A DNA stretch of 64,000 bases from Amycolatopsis sp. AA4 (GTDB taxonomy: Bacteria > Actinomycetota > Actinomycetes > Mycobacteriales > Pseudonocardiaceae): positions 242,130 to 306,129 of the forward strand of contig NZ_CP024895.1 of NCBI RefSeq assembly GCF_002796545.1, written 5' to 3'. Shown here piece by piece: positions 1-8,698 of this stretch. A model generated the notes under the pieces. That model ran no database searches. It was not told where the DNA came from and worked only from the letters and a program-made list of their open reading frames with translations. Within the stretch, counting starts at the first letter, position 1. Every line of letters begins with the position of its first letter. Position numbers and translations under genes: made by a program.

Positions 1-213
1 TCCGTCCGGGGTGGCGACCCAGCGCTTCTCGTCGTCGTTGCCGTAGCGCGTCGCCAGGCGCACGCGAGCGTCCTCGCCCTCCCGGCAGAGCGCGAGCAGC
101 GTCTCGAGGCGCGTCGCCCTCAGGCGATCGCGTTCGGCGAAGAACGCCTCGGCCTCAGCGCGGCCGGCGGCGCGGGCCGCCTCCAAGGCGTCCGATTCGT
201 CCGATGCGGTCAT
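1..213 (-). CDS. Hypothetical protein, 5' part only (runs off left edge)
   Basis: The ATG at 213 is preceded by AAAGGA at a good distance, and 71 codons run without a stop to the window edge. The visible N-terminal part is rich in Ala, Arg and Glu and looks helical (EAARAAGRAEAEAFFAERDR), then turns charged with an RYGNDDEKRW stretch. I recognise no family. It could be a small DNA-binding or coiled-coil accessory protein, but nothing visible proves a role. Confidence 0.55.
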   Translation of the reverse strand, partial: MTASDESDALEAARAAGRAEAEAFFAERDRLRATRLETLLALCREGEDARVRLATRYGNDDEKRWVATPDG

Positions 214-700
214 CCTGATCCTTTCCGCTGCCTGACAGCCCGGGTTCGGCCACCGATTTCGGTGACAGTCATTGCGGCCTGTCACTTGCGTGCTCGGCGA
301 CGATCACGGTCTCCATGGCCGCGACCCGCGTGAACGCCTCCGACTCCGCGCCGTGGTGCTCGCCGGAGGTCGACGAGGAGGCATGCGGGGTCGACGCTCC
401 GACACGGCGTCGCGGTGGTGGGGGCGCAGGCCGTTCCACCACCGCCGCAGCGCGGTCTGTTTCTGCACTGCGACGACCCTTCCTGTTCTCGGAGGCCGGG
501 TTCCTCGCGGTTCATTCCGCCCGCGGCCGCATGAACCGTTGCCCAGTGTGCCACCGCAGGAGCCCGCCGGGTGACTGCTCGTCGACATCCTCGGAGCGCC
601 GTGCACGATGTGCTCCATTGCGCGGTCTATGTCAATTTCGGAACGGCGATGCCGGGGCGGTCGAGGTCTTGCGCGAGAGGAGTGCCATTGGCTCGCGACT

Positions 701-931
701 ATGCTCGAGTTCCAGGACGAGGCGCTCGCAGAGGCGACGGGTGCCTCGCGGGAGCAGATCGTCGCGGACGCCGTGCACCGGTTCAGGCTCCAGGAACGCG
801 AACACGGGTTCCCGGCCGGGCACTACTGCACCGGCGGGGACTGCGCCGCGTGCCGGGAAGATCTGGACAATCTTTTCCAGAGCCTTCGAGGAAAAGCTGC
901 ACGACGAAGAGGACTCCAGATCACCGGCTGA
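701..931 (+). CDS. Small hypothetical protein with Cys pair
   Basis: The ATG at 701 gives 76 residues. The middle contains a helical segment (EFQDEALAEATGASREQIV) and then HYCTGGDCAAC, a closely spaced His/Cys group that could bind a metal. An in-frame start further upstream at 608 would add 31 Arg/Cys-rich residues that do not look like protein. The flanks (214-700 and 932-1093) hold no convincing gene. Function unknown. Confidence 0.4.
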   Translation: MLEFQDEALAEATGASREQIVADAVHRFRLQEREHGFPAGHYCTGGDCAACREDLDNLFQSLRGKAARRRGLQITG

Positions 932-1093
932 CCGAGGAGCTCCGCTCCGACGTCGTCGGTGAGCCCGGTTTCAGGCGGGTTTCGTTGTGGGCCGGGACTT
1001 CTTGCCGTTTCGGCGGCGTCGGGGCGGAGGTGACGCCCACCCCGGAAGACAGGAGCCGCCGGCGTGATCGGCTGCCGCGAGCGTCGGCTGAGG

Positions 1094-1546
1094 TCAGGCG
1101 CGGTCCGCGATTGAGCCGATGCCGCGGTGCGAGATGACCACGGCCAAGGTCCCCAGGTCGCATGCATGGATGGCCCAGCGGGCATCGATGTCGAGGTTCA
1201 GTCCGAGCCGCGTGCAGGCTGCCGCGGCCGTGGTCAGCTCGTCATGGTCCATGCCGTAGGGGTAGTGCACCACCGCGACCAGGCACCCATTGCGGTACCA
1301 GCGGTCGGGATGGTCCTGCCCGGCCAATGCCTGCTCACCGTCCGCGCAGTGTCGTTCCAGCGGATCACCGGCCGCCGGGCAGCGGCTGCCGGTCAGCGTG
1401 CACGGGCACTCCCAGCGGCCGCTCGTCACCCGCTGAGGCAGCCGGTCGTAGCGACGTGACCGCAGCCCCGCCTGGTGCAGCCGGGCCAGAGCCGCGGCTT
1501 CGGCGTCGGTGAAGCGCAACCCGAGTTGGGAAGGAGAGGCAGCCAT
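1094..1546 (-). CDS. Conserved-looking hypothetical protein
   Basis: I chose the internal ATG at 1546 (protein begins MAASPSQLGLRFTDAEAAAL) because the upstream extension to 1702 has a non-protein composition. The 150-residue product has a helical N-terminus and a CPCTLTGSRCP Cys cluster followed by a compact C-terminal alpha/beta stretch (LNLDIDARWAIHACDLGTL). The spaced cysteines may bind zinc. I do not recognise the family. It stands alone, with no operon partner close by. Confidence 0.55.
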   Translation of the reverse strand: MAASPSQLGLRFTDAEAAALARLHQAGLRSRRYDRLPQRVTSGRWECPCTLTGSRCPAAGDPLERHCADGEQALAGQDHPDRWYRNGCLVAVVHYPYGMDHDELTTAAAACTRLGLNLDIDARWAIHACDLGTLAVVISHRGIGSIADRA

Positions 1547-1962
1547 AGCCGACACCGTAGGGCGCCTCTCGTTGCGCCGGGACGAATCTCCGCCGTTCGG
1601 GTCAGGGACGCCGCCGCCCTGCTGGGGAGCGGGCAGTGCACTTGCGAAATCCGTATTCCCACGATGCTCAAACTGCGGATACCACTTCGTCGTCACCCTC
1701 ACTCCCGCCAGCGACCATGCCCTTGCCGCTGCGAAACCCGACGCGCCGGCGGGGACGTAGCCGCGGTGCCAGGAATTGTCGGTGCGGGTCGATATGCTGT
1801 GCGCGGCTGGACGCCAGCCGGTCCGAACTCGTTCCGCCCACGCGGGAACGTGCGCTCCTCGGGCGAAGATGTCTCAGACTCAGCGTCTCTTTGCCTTGCT
1901 GTGGCGTGAAAACGGCTGCGGTGGCGGCGGCGTCGGCGTCCTCACCGGGAAGCGAGCAACCC

Positions 1963-2153
1963 ATGCCACGCGACGAACGAGCCTTGACCCGCTCCGTCCG
2001 CAAACGGGCCGAGCAGCAGGGGCTGTCCTATCAGCAGGCCCGCAGCGACGTGATCACGATCCACGAGATCTGTCGAAAGCCGCGTCGGATGAGGTGCTGG
2101 CCGGGCCGCCCTGGCCGGTGCTCGACCTGCTCGGCCCGCACGTGCTGCTGTGA
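1963..2153 (+). pseudogene. Frameshifted small hypothetical gene
   Basis: One frame reads naturally from the ATG at 1963 (MPRDERALTRSVRKRAEQQG, then LSYQQARSDVITIHE) to about 2070. The coding character then moves to another frame (KAASDEVLAGPPWPVLDLLG), which ends at the TGA at 2153. Each half looks poor in the frame of the other. A one-base indel near 2064-2075 would join them into a protein of about 63 residues with a basic N-terminal helix. It could also be a sequencing error. Confidence 0.45.
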
Positions 2154-2306
2154 TCGTGCTCCTGGCGCGGCCTGATCGCAAGATGCCCGCAGTCACACTC
2201 CTCCGGACGAGGCTGGTCAGCGCGGTCCCCGGACGATTCCTGGACAGTTCCGGGCCAGTTGCTGCGGATGCGTGCGGTTGCGGGGAGGACGGGGTCTGCT
2301 GGGGAA

Positions 2307-2960
2307 ATGACCGGTGCGGGACTGGCGGGCTATGAGGCGGCCGCGGTCGCGGCCGGGGCGTGGTGGTGCCGGTTGCGGGTGCCGCTCGACGATCCGGGCG
2401 AGGCGGTCGCGGCCGTGGCCCGCGCTACCCGCGACGCCGGGATGCCGCTGACGGTGGCGTTGCGCGGCGGCCGCGGCGACGTCAGCGAAGCCGTCCTGCT
2501 GCGCGCCCCCGACCTGCTGCCCGCGGCGAGCGTCGACCAGTGCCGGCGGATGGCCGAGGCGCTGGCTGCGGAAACGGGGTGGCGTCGCCTCGGACCAGAC
2601 CGGCCCGATCAGCCGGTGGCGCCGCTGGGGCTGAGCCGGTTCGTCGCCTTCGACGGCGGGCTCCGCGGTTGCTCGGCCGACGATGCGGCCCGCCGGTTGT
2701 TCGCCGTACGCGCCCCCGGGATGCGGGCGCGGCCGGCGTGGCTGGTCGTGCTCAGCGCGGCCGGTTGCATGGCGCGCCGAGAGCCCGGAGTGCTGGCCAT
2801 GCCGTCCGGGCTGGAGCAGGCCGCCGAGGCTGCGGCCGCGCTGGGGCTGCAGCGGTGGTGCGTGCTCGACCCGGCAGCCGACGAACACGTCGTCTTCTCC
2901 CGTTCGCGCACTGACGCCACCGCGTCGTCGGCGGCGAGCAGGTCGAACACCGCGAAGTAG
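2307..2960 (+). CDS. Hypothetical protein
   Basis: The internal ATG at 2307 begins MTGAGLAGYEAAAVAAGAWW and gives about 217 residues. The body alternates helices and strands (ALAAETGWRRLGPDRP, LSRFVAFDGG, WLVVLSAAGC), a soluble alpha/beta fold without any motif I know. The last 20 or so residues overlap the antisense cassette remnant at 2985-3123 and read poorly, so the true C-terminus may be altered by that junction. Confidence 0.45.
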   Translation: MTGAGLAGYEAAAVAAGAWWCRLRVPLDDPGEAVAAVARATRDAGMPLTVALRGGRGDVSEAVLLRAPDLLPAASVDQCRRMAEALAAETGWRRLGPDRPDQPVAPLGLSRFVAFDGGLRGCSADDAARRLFAVRAPGMRARPAWLVVLSAAGCMARREPGVLAMPSGLEQAAEAAAALGLQRWCVLDPAADEHVVFSRSRTDATASSAASRSNTAK

Positions 2961-2984
2961 ACGACCGCATCGGACCGCGCGCGG

Positions 2985-3123
2985 AGTCGGTGCGCAGGGC
3001 CAGGATGGCGGCCTGGTCCTTGCCGGTGCGTGCCTGTGTCGCGGCCATCCGCTCCGCGAATGCACCGGGCGATATGCGTTTTCCCCGGTCAGCGCGGTGG
3101 CCGGGGACGTCGCTGCCGGTCAT
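2985..3123 (-). pseudogene. Truncated copy of the 39.9-kb cassette gene
   Basis: Starts with an ATG overlapping the stop of the gene at 3120-3650 (ATGA). The segment FAERMAATQARTGKDQAAIL matches FAKRMAATQARTGKAEADIL in the intact gene at 39882-40217. After about residue 45 the match stops and the frame becomes unlike protein. So this is the 5' remnant of the second gene of a duplicated two-gene cassette. Its loss of the C-terminal half sits at the border with the plus-strand gene ending at 2960. Confidence 0.6.
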
Positions 3124-3650
3124 CGCGGGAGGCGTGCGGCTTGTGCGGTGATCAGGGCGGCGCAGGCGGGTGTTGCGATGTGGTCGAGCCGCAGCGGGCC
3201 GCGGTCCAGGGCGGGGTCGCGCAGCTGCTGCCGCAGCGCGAGTTCCGCCCACTGCGGGGAAGCGCGCAGGGCCAGCACGGTGGCGGGCGCGTGCAGGGTC
3301 AGGATGGCCTGGTCGCGGGGGTTGAGCACCAGGCCGGGCGCGGGCGGGCAGCGGTAGGTCCGTCCGTCCAGCAGCCACTCGGCCTCGCCGCCGTCGTCGG
3401 GGTCGGGCGCGGTGAAGAGGTAGGCGGGGGCCGAGTCGATGTCTATCTCGACCGGGTGCGGGTAGCTCAGCCGCCACAGCGTGAGCCCCGGCTCGACGGC
3501 AGTGACCCCGTAGCGCAGCTCGACCCGGTCGGCGAGGGCGCGCACGCGGTGGCGGGCGCCGAGCAGATCGCGCTGGACGGCGGCGGCGTCCTCGGCGGTG
3601 GCGGCGACGCCGGCCTGTCCCGTGGTCACGTCGCCGGGCCTCCGCTCCAT
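3120..3650 (-). CDS. Cassette gene A, copy 1 (hypothetical)
   Basis: The ATG at 3650 (MERRPGDVTTGQAGVAATAE) gives 176 residues. The protein aligns almost end to end with the 177-residue product at 39281-39814; both share EWLLDGRTYRCPP and end in LITAQAARLPR. DNA identity is also high, so the duplication is fairly recent. The composition suggests an N-terminal helix and a beta-rich body (WRLSYPHPVEIDIDSAPAYL). I recognise no family. It is translationally coupled to the truncated gene downstream. Confidence 0.7.
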   Translation of the reverse strand: MERRPGDVTTGQAGVAATAEDAAAVQRDLLGARHRVRALADRVELRYGVTAVEPGLTLWRLSYPHPVEIDIDSAPAYLFTAPDPDDGGEAEWLLDGRTYRCPPAPGLVLNPRDQAILTLHAPATVLALRASPQWAELALRQQLRDPALDRGPLRLDHIATPACAALITAQAARLPR

Positions 3651-3981
3651 CGCTGCGCCGGGGGCGGCCCCTCGGCAGCCGGGGGAGGTGCCAGCCGAGG
3701 GGCCGCCGGGACGAGCCGGGGGGAAGCTCGCCCTTTGTGGGCACCGTCGATCGTGGTAGGCCGGTCGGCGATGGGCAATCGGCCGAACGGGTTCAGGGCG
3801 GCATCGATGTGAGGACATTCACCCGACCGCCCACGCTGTCTCGGTGTCGCTTGTGACCAGCATTTACGCGCGGATCGCGTGAACATGATCACCACGTTCG
3901 TTGCTGGACGTCCATGGCTAGACGATCGTGCTGCCGTGATCAACTCTGGTTCTTCGCGGCAGGCCGCTCGATCATCGCGGG

Positions 3982-4278
3982 GTGCCGAAGATCGCCTTGA
4001 CCGCGCAGTGGGCCGCCGCCGAGGTTGGCCGGCGTGCCCGGGCGCGCCGGGAGCTGCTCGATCTCTCCCAGGAGGACGCGTCCTATCTGGCGGGCGTGTC
4101 GACCACCTGGTGGTCGGCCTTCGAGCGCGGCATGCGCACCCGCGCCGAGTTGCCCCAGCTGCTGGGCGCCGCGCACGCACTGGGCATGGACTCCGGCGAG
4201 CTGCTGAAAGGCCTGCTGCCCGACACCGTGCGCGAGCCGGCGCAGGTGCACCAGACCCGACCCCGGCCCCGCCGCTGA
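3982..4278 (+). CDS. XRE-type HTH regulator
   Basis: GTG start at 3982; 98 residues. Residues 10-75 read as a lambda-repressor-type helix-turn-helix: AAAEVGRRARARRELLDLSQ, then EDASYLAGVSTTWWSAFERG as recognition region, then LPQLLGAAHALGMDSGELL. The short length and basic tail are typical of stand-alone XRE regulators on mobile DNA. Its target is unknown. A perfect inverted repeat follows the stop and separates it from the convergent secreted-protein gene. Confidence 0.7.
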   Translation: MPKIALTAQWAAAEVGRRARARRELLDLSQEDASYLAGVSTTWWSAFERGMRTRAELPQLLGAAHALGMDSGELLKGLLPDTVREPAQVHQTRPRPRR

Positions 4279-4298
4279 CATCGCCCGGCGCTTTTCGG

Positions 4299-4335
4299 AA
4301 GAACCTGCTCGCAGCGGTGCCGCGAGCAGGTTCTT
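4299..4335. terminator. Bidirectional hairpin terminator
   Basis: A perfect 14-bp inverted repeat, AAGAACCTGCTCGC (4299-4312) and its complement (4322-4335), is separated by a 9-nt loop. It lies between convergent genes ending at 4278 and 4359. No long T tract is present, as is common in actinomycetes. Confidence 0.75.
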
Positions 4336-4358
4336 GGCGTAGGTCCCTTCCCGGCGTT

Positions 4359-4787
4359 CTAGGGCTTGGTGTAGGTCAACTCGTCGCCTAGCACGTAGAC
4401 CTCCTCGTTGCTGAAATCCTGCCTGTCGGTCGTCAGCAGGCGGTAGAAGTTTTTATTGCTTCCGAATGGCCACGGCACCAGATAGTAGTAGGAGTGATCG
4501 CTGGTCGTGCCCATGTCGTCGTGATATGAAAAGCGACCGGAAATGGTCTTGCCGAAGGTTTTCAGGCATTCGTGCCAGTGCAGCGGGCTGTTGCGGCGCT
4601 CGTTCATGTAGAACCCCGCGATTCCCTTTCCCTCATAGGTGTACAGGTGCGTGGGACTGCTTCCCGCCCAGGACTTGCATCCATCGGACGGGGCGGCGGC
4701 GGCCGAGCCGGTACCGGCCAGCGCGGCACCAGGAATCAAGGCGGTCACCACAGCCGCCGCAGCGAACCGGGTACGTGTGCGCATCAT
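4359..4787 (-). CDS. Secreted small protein with Sec signal peptide
   Basis: GGAG precedes a double ATG at 4787/4784. The N-terminus is a clear signal peptide: MMRTRTR, then a hydrophobic stretch (FAAAAVVTALIPGAALAG) and an Ala-rich cleavage region (AAAAP) near residue 35. The mature part of about 105 residues is rich in Tyr, Trp and His (FYMNERR, HDDMGTTSDHSYYYLVPWPF), with two Cys that could form a disulfide. Local base composition is less GC-rich than its neighbours, suggesting separate acquisition. Function unknown; an extracellular inhibitor or small enzyme is possible. Confidence 0.75.
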   Translation of the reverse strand: MMRTRTRFAAAAVVTALIPGAALAGTGSAAAAPSDGCKSWAGSSPTHLYTYEGKGIAGFYMNERRNSPLHWHECLKTFGKTISGRFSYHDDMGTTSDHSYYYLVPWPFGSNKNFYRLLTTDRQDFSNEEVYVLGDELTYTKP

Positions 4788-4869
4788 AATTCTCCAATCC
4801 GCAAGCTGGAAGGAAATAATGATCTGACTCGACCTTGTAAGTGAGCAAGAAATGACAGCCGAGTGGGTG

Positions 4870-5412
4870 TCATCTAATAGTGCCATTGACGTCATGCCAT
4901 TTTGATTGGCCGCGCCCCGTTTTTCTCTCCCCGCCAGTCCCGTGACTCTGGCGAGGTCGGGTTCCTTCGGCTACGGAGCGGCATCGGGGTACCGTGCCGC
5001 CGCCCTCGACGAGTCCGGGTGCATCCCCGCGCCTCCCTGCCGACCGTCTCCCACTCGAAGCTAGCGCCGATCGCCGTGCAGCGGCACCGCCGCCACCCGG
5101 GCGGTTCAAAGCAGAACACCGCCGCCCAGGGCGATCGTCGTCAACAGTCCGGGAAGGGCAGCCGCACCGGGTCGGACCGAGGACCGTCCGGATTCGTGTC
5201 CGACATCGGGGACCGGCCCCGGCGGATGAAGCGGCCGGAACACCCGCCGGCTCTTGCCGTACGCACCGGACGGTGTGCACCGCCAGCACGGTCGCGATCG
5301 CAAGTACAAGGCCGCCGGCAGCGGCGAGCAGCACCACGCCGATCACACCGGCGCCACGCGCAGCATCCGCTCCGGGCGGACCGCCAGGCAACAGCGCTGA
5401 GCGCTCTGTCAC
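4870..5412 (-). CDS. Possible small membrane protein, boundaries uncertain
   Basis: From a GTG at 5412 the reading begins VTERSALLPGGPPGADAARG and continues into one strong transmembrane helix (VIGVVLLAAAGGLVLAIATV). After about residue 60 the composition becomes Arg/Cys-rich and the coding character seems to move to other frames, one of which stops at 5141. A frameshift or an earlier true stop is likely. Only the first 60 residues look like real protein. Confidence 0.25.
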   Translation of the reverse strand: MTERSALLPGGPPGADAARGAGVIGVVLLAAAGGLVLAIATVLAVHTVRCVRQEPAGVPAASSAGAGPRCRTRIRTVLGPTRCGCPSRTVDDDRPGRRCSALNRPGGGGAAARRSALASSGRRSAGRRGDAPGLVEGGGTVPRCRSVAEGTRPRQSHGTGGERKTGRGQSKWHDVNGTIR

Positions 5413-5506
5413 GGCCGCCTTCGTCTGCTGGCGGGTAAACGCTGGTGAACGGCCGGCCCTGCTCGGGCTGTGAAAGCAAGGGCCGGTGTGCGCGTAGCCT
5501 GCGAGC

Positions 5507-5986
5507 ATGGGGACGGCGAGAGTGCCAGCGGGCTTCTGGGAACGGTGGGACATCTGCCCCACGATGTTCAGCGCGAGCTGCGCGCCCGCAGTCGATCAAC
5601 GGCAGCTCGGCCAGCTCATCGCCGACACGGTGCCCGCGGCCAAGTGGCCGATCGGTGCCGTCATCACCCGGATCGAACCGAAACCCGACGAAACACTCGC
5701 GGTCGACCGGTTCGCCTGGCGGACCGGTCAGGTGCCGATCGAGCGAGCAGCCCTCTACCTCACCGCCCTGTACGCCGCTCCCGGAGAGGGTCGTCCCGGC
5801 GCGGCCGTGCTGCAGCTGATGGCCTTCGAAGCCGTCAACACAGCCGTCAAGGCCGCGTTCGGATCCCAGGTCAGCATGTCCTGCGTGCCCGTGGTGACCC
5901 TGGACATGCTGCAATCGCTGTGGATGACCGGGCGCGACTACTTCTGCACCGCGGGGCCGACAAGCGCCGGCCCCGCGAAGTTCTGA
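5507..5986 (+). CDS. Hypothetical protein
   Basis: ATG at 5507; 159 residues. The sequence reads as a compact alpha/beta protein: FWERWDICPTMFSASCAPAV near the N-terminus, a strand VITRIEPKPDE, then two long helices (AALYLTALYAAPGEG, LMAFEAVNTAVKAAFGS) and VPVVTLDMLQSLW. Four Cys are scattered without an obvious metal motif. I do not recognise it. It stands alone ahead of the broken RNase H-like gene. Confidence 0.5.
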   Translation: MGTARVPAGFWERWDICPTMFSASCAPAVDQRQLGQLIADTVPAAKWPIGAVITRIEPKPDETLAVDRFAWRTGQVPIERAALYLTALYAAPGEGRPGAAVLQLMAFEAVNTAVKAAFGSQVSMSCVPVVTLDMLQSLWMTGRDYFCTAGPTSAGPAKF

Positions 5987-6078
5987 GTCCTCGCAGAAGC
6001 CGCGACCGGGCCGGTAGCGCCGCAGCTTCCCCGCGGTCGCCGCCGCGGAACCGCCTGAGCAGCATTAGCAGCCGTGAA

Positions 6079-6961
6079 ATGCAGGCTGAGGCTCGTCGCT
6101 ACAGCGGCGTTCTTATGCCGCCGACGCTCGCACCGGGTGTGCTCCGAGAGAACCTTCGTCGCTGGCACCGGTTGGCCACAGGCCGCCACGAGGTCCAGCA
6201 GTGGGTGATCCCCACGGTGGCTGGACTGTGGACGTGGTGGGCCACGTGCCGCACGTGCGGCGCAGAACGCGGCGGCTTCCAGCGTTCGAGCGAAGCGGCT
6301 TTCGCATGCGCCGATGCTCTGGTCGGCAGCCGCGACGACTGCTTGCCGTATGCCTGGATGAGAGCGAAGGAGGGGGCGAGTTCCTGCCGACCTGGCGACG
6401 GACGGCCAGGTTCTGCTGCGCCAATGGGCCGGAACCAGGGTCATCGAACTGCCCGAGCCTGCGAGGGGCGGGGGTTTCACCGTCGCCACAGACGGGGCGT
6501 TCGCCACCGAGTCGCGAGAGGCGGCCTGGGGCTTCGTCACCGACGCGGGATGGTGCCGAAGCGGACGGACCACAGCGGAAGACCGCCGCGGAGCCGAATG
6601 GCCCGAGCTGGAAGCGGTCCATCACGCGCTGGGTTTCTACCCCGACGGCAGCGACGTCACGTTACTGATAGACAACAAAAACGCCGGGAGCGTAGCGCAA
6701 GATCTCGTCGAATCGGTTGAGTCCGGACGGCGGATTCGTTCGCTCGGACTGCCCGGCTGGGTAGAAGTCACGCGTGCTAACGCGATCGTTCAGCACGTCA
6801 GGCGACTGTCCAGCGTGCGCGTGCTGTGGGTCCGAACGAACACCAACGAACTGCACATACACGCCGACATGCTGGCTCGCGCGGCGATCGGGAAGCCGCC
6901 GAAAGGGCGGCGGCGCGGTCGAGCCGGTGGATATCGCGTGGCGGTACGGCGGCCATGGTGA
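6079..6961 (+). pseudogene. RNase H-like gene broken by frameshift(s)
   Basis: The 5' part reads from 6079 or 6115 (VLRENLRRWHRLATGRHEVQ, then WVIPTVAGLWTWWATCRTCG) up to about 6365. The coding frame then changes, apparently through two indels between 6365 and 6400, and continues without a usable start codon to the TGA at 6959-6961. The second part has an RNase HI-type active-site set: Asp in TDGAFA, Glu in WPELEAVHHAL, Asp in LLIDNKNAG and Asp in HIHADMLARAA. An intact version would be a two-domain protein with a zinc-like CxxC N-terminus and an RNase H-fold nuclease. As written it is not expressible in one frame. Confidence 0.65.
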
Positions 6962-7128
6962 TTCCGATCGTGGCGGCTACGCCCGGTCCGGCTCGCCGTC
7001 ACCGAAGGACCTCGTCCGGTCGAGTTCTTCGAGCGACGGGACTCAGCCACAGATCTCTTTGTAGATCACCTGGCCGCCGCTGCGGGCCGTGCGGCGCTTC
7101 GATTGCCTCCGCCGGGATTTCGTCCTCT

Positions 7129-8205
7129 TCACCTCGGGCGGACTGTCTGGTCTTTCGACGGTCGCGGTCGTGCGGTGCCGGATTCGAGCGGGATCGTCTC
7201 GGGCATGGCGCCGTCGTCGGGTGCGGTCGGCAGCCAGAGCAGCGGGCCGGGTCCGCCTGAGGAGCCGGGAGCGAGGCGGACGGCGATCTGGCCGGGGCGG
7301 CGCGCGGGCCAGCCGGGGGCATCGAAGATCGTGCCGGTCGCGAGGTCGCGGCCGGGGTCGACGGCGATCGCGCGGACGTCGCGGCCCTGCAGCAGGCCGA
7401 TGCGGCGGAGTATTCCGCTGCCGCGGACGGCGCTGCGGGTGCGGGCCAGCTCCTGACCGGTGTGGAACCGATGCCAATGTTCGTTGGGGGCGATGCGGTC
7501 GGGCTGGTGATGCCACTCGGGGTCGTCGCGGTCGGTGTACGTCCCGAGCAGTTCGGCTGCGAGGCCGCTCCACAGTTCGGCGGTGATGCCCCGCAGCAGG
7601 ACCCGTCCCGGCGCTTCGGCGTCCTCGTCGAGCATGGCCAGCGCCAGCCCGGCTTTTGTCGGTGTCGCGCGCAGGCAGGGGACGCCAGCGACCTCGTCGA
7701 CGAGATCGCTGTAGAACCAGCCGGTCGTCACCGATCGGGTCCCGTTGGGCCAGACGTGGATCGCCCGGCCCCGCGCCGCAGCGTCGAGGTAGCGGGTGAG
7801 CGGGAGGAGGCTGTGCAACACGGGCAGCAGTGCGTCGGGGTGCAGGTCCAACAGCAAGCTGTCCGGTCGGGGCGTGACCGAGCGGATCCCCAAGACCGTT
7901 CCGTCCGGCCATTCCGTCGCAGCCGCGAGGTCTCCCCGGCCGAGGTTGGCGAGGATGTAGTGCTCCAGTTCCCGCTGGCACCGGCCGTAGAGCGAAGGAC
8001 GGGTCGAGGGCAGCACGCCATAGCGGGCGAAGTCGACCGCTGCCCGTTCGTGCTGTTCGAGCGTCAACGCGCGCCGGGCGAGAATCTGGCTGCGGCGATG
8101 GCGCGAGGAGGACGAGGAGGGCACTGCGGCTCCTGACCGTGCGGTCGTCCCGGCGTCGACCGACGTCAGGCTTGGGGCGAGGACACATTCGTCGTCACGC
8201 AGCAC
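7129..8205 (-). CDS. Hypothetical protein, 358 residues
   Basis: GTG start at 8205. After a disordered Ser-rich stretch (residues 1-40) the protein is well ordered, with a helical region (LEQHERAAVDFARYGVL, RELEHYILANLGRGDLAAA), then alternating strands and helices with conserved-looking WFYSDLVDEVAGVP and PGWPARRPGQIAVRLAPG. The C-terminus is charged and disordered. I find no catalytic motif and recognise no family. It is convergent with the RNase H-like remnant. Confidence 0.6.
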   Translation of the reverse strand: MLRDDECVLAPSLTSVDAGTTARSGAAVPSSSSSRHRRSQILARRALTLEQHERAAVDFARYGVLPSTRPSLYGRCQRELEHYILANLGRGDLAAATEWPDGTVLGIRSVTPRPDSLLLDLHPDALLPVLHSLLPLTRYLDAAARGRAIHVWPNGTRSVTTGWFYSDLVDEVAGVPCLRATPTKAGLALAMLDEDAEAPGRVLLRGITAELWSGLAAELLGTYTDRDDPEWHHQPDRIAPNEHWHRFHTGQELARTRSAVRGSGILRRIGLLQGRDVRAIAVDPGRDLATGTIFDAPGWPARRPGQIAVRLAPGSSGGPGPLLWLPTAPDDGAMPETIPLESGTARPRPSKDQTVRPR

Positions 8206-8698
8206 GGGTCGGGAGATTCCCTGCTGCCCCGGGGGCTGCTTCGGCTCGGTGCCGCCGCCGGGATCGGGTGTGCGGCACGTCGTCGCTGGGACTCAGGACA
8301 GCCCCGTGGGCCGGAAGGATAGCGGCTCCGCCCGGCGCGTGCGCCTCCGGGGCGTCGGGTCCTATTCATTGCTCCGCGCTTGCGTCGTCGCGGGGATCGT
8401 CGGCCAGTCGTGGCGCGCGGCGATTGCGCGTTGAGCACGCAGGCGCCGACGTATTCGGCCTGGCCGCTCACGGTGCGGGACACCGGCTCCACCGTGTGGC
8501 GGCGCATGGTCGAGCGCACCGACTCCCGGCTGATCTCCCACAGTGCGGTCGACCTCGTCTCGGGTCATGGTCCTGGAACTGTCGACGTGCAGCCGCAGCA
8601 GCGGCGTGAGTTCGTCGACGGTCAAGCGCGCTTTCCGCTTGACCCCACCGAGCCGGGCGCGCAGGGCCGCGGCGTTCCGGAGCGGGCGCGCGGGGTCA
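8166..8698 (-). pseudogene. Frameshifted small HTH-like gene
   Basis: Directly after the coiled-coil gene, one frame reads ALRARLGGVKRKARLTVDEL and TPLLRLHVDSSRTMTRDEVD. At about 8540-8550 the natural reading changes frame to LWEISRESVRSTMRRHTVEP and VSRTVSGQAEYVGACVLNAQ. Joined, this is a small basic protein whose DEVDR-LWEISRESVRSTMRRH region looks like a helix-turn-helix. The 3' limit in the second frame is unclear and the likely end is near 8420. The start is also unclear because no good start codon lies in the first frame. Confidence 0.4.
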
